From Candidatus Pelagibacterales bacterium (GTDB lineage: Bacteria; Pseudomonadota; Alphaproteobacteria; TMED109): 64,000 bases of DNA. How positions within the stretch are numbered: the stretch's first letter is position 1; each line of letters begins with the position of its first letter. The notes below the pieces were generated by a model, which saw only the letters and a list, made by a program, of their open reading frames with translations, searched no databases and was not told the DNA's origin. The DNA is taken from positions 35,646-99,645 of the forward strand of contig PAZF01000004.1 of assembly GCA_002715505.1 (NCBI GenBank), in the 5' to 3' direction. Position numbers and translations under genes: made by a program. Below, one piece after another: positions 63,441 through 64,000 of the stretch.

Positions 63441-64000
63441 TCAGGTCCCGCAAAATGTTTTTAGTACCTCTTGTTCTTTTGTTGGACCAATATACATGTT
63501 TTCGTAATGTTTTATTTTTTCAAAGGGCTTCTCTACACATACTAACGCTTTATTTAATGTATCTTTTTTGTCAATCAATAATTCCTGTATAATTTTTTCT
63601 ACTAAATGATTACGCATTATAAAAGCTGGGTTATTTGAAGAAATAGTTTTACAAACTTCTTCTTTACTGCTTTTATTTTTAAAAAGCCTTTTCCAATCAT
63701 TTTTCCAATTGTTAAATGTATCTGTTTTAGATATTAGTTGATTGCTATTTTCTACCTCTTGAATTAATCCTCTAAAAGAATTAGTAAAATCCAGATTTTC
63801 ACTTTCTAATATTTCTAAAAACCTATTAATTAAAACCTCATTCTCTGGATATATTTTATTTAGTCCTATCTTTTTACTGAACTCTATTAACCATTTATTT
63901 TTATATTTTTCAGGAATGCTAGAAATTTCTTTTTGAAGAATATCTATATTTTTTTCTTTCTTCCCTTCTAATAAAGGCAATAAAGTAGAAGCAAAACAAG
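63441..64000 (-). CDS. selO: SelO/YdiU-family protein AMPylase, C-terminal part (N-terminus beyond window)
   Basis: NPAFIMRNHLVEKIIQE...PFEKIKHYENMYIGPTKEQEVLKTFCGT; frame stays open to base 64000. Confidence 0.85.
   Translation of the reverse strand, partial: CFASTLLPLLEGKKEKNIDILQKEISSIPEKYKNKWLIEFSKKIGLNKIYPENEVLINRFLEILESENLDFTNSFRGLIQEVENSNQLISKTDTFNNWKNDWKRLFKNKSSKEEVCKTISSNNPAFIMRNHLVEKIIQELLIDKKDTLNKALVCVEKPFEKIKHYENMYIGPTKEQEVLKTFCGT

Overview
This is a 64 kb AT-rich, tightly packed alphaproteobacterial chromosome segment. Packing, composition and gene content suggest a streamlined marine lineage; that is inference only. It holds mostly core genes: gpsA-tsaD / hemCD / mitofilin-hemY, the replication block gyrB-recF-dnaN-dnaA-rpsT-ech-mutM, ubiE-coaBC-moeB, a rubrerythrin/Irr iron-peroxide module, pnp-rpsO-truB-rbfA-infB-nusA, trmB-metK-lnt-corC-ybeY-phoH-miaB-plsC, fur, tsaB/rimI, trpS-murJ-mutS, maeB-phoR, pstSCAB-phoU-phoB, and a selO fragment at the right edge. 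I found no rRNA, tRNA, CRISPR array, prophage, transposon or obvious defence system. The most notable signals are four interrupted or non-canonical core genes: an in-frame TGA at a conserved Gly position of pnp, A11-tract frameshifts in recF and ubiE, and trmB with no ATG/GTG/TTG start. Also notable are a perfect Irr-type palindrome upstream of rubrerythrin next to an irr gene, a PhoB-type direct repeat before pstS, loss of rimP/ylxR/ubiB from their usual positions, a ParB-fold orphan after phoB, and long perfect palindromes inside coding sequence. I cannot claim a clearly new system. The Irr-rubrerythrin-FeS-peroxiredoxin-DUF3501 module is the best candidate for functional follow-up.
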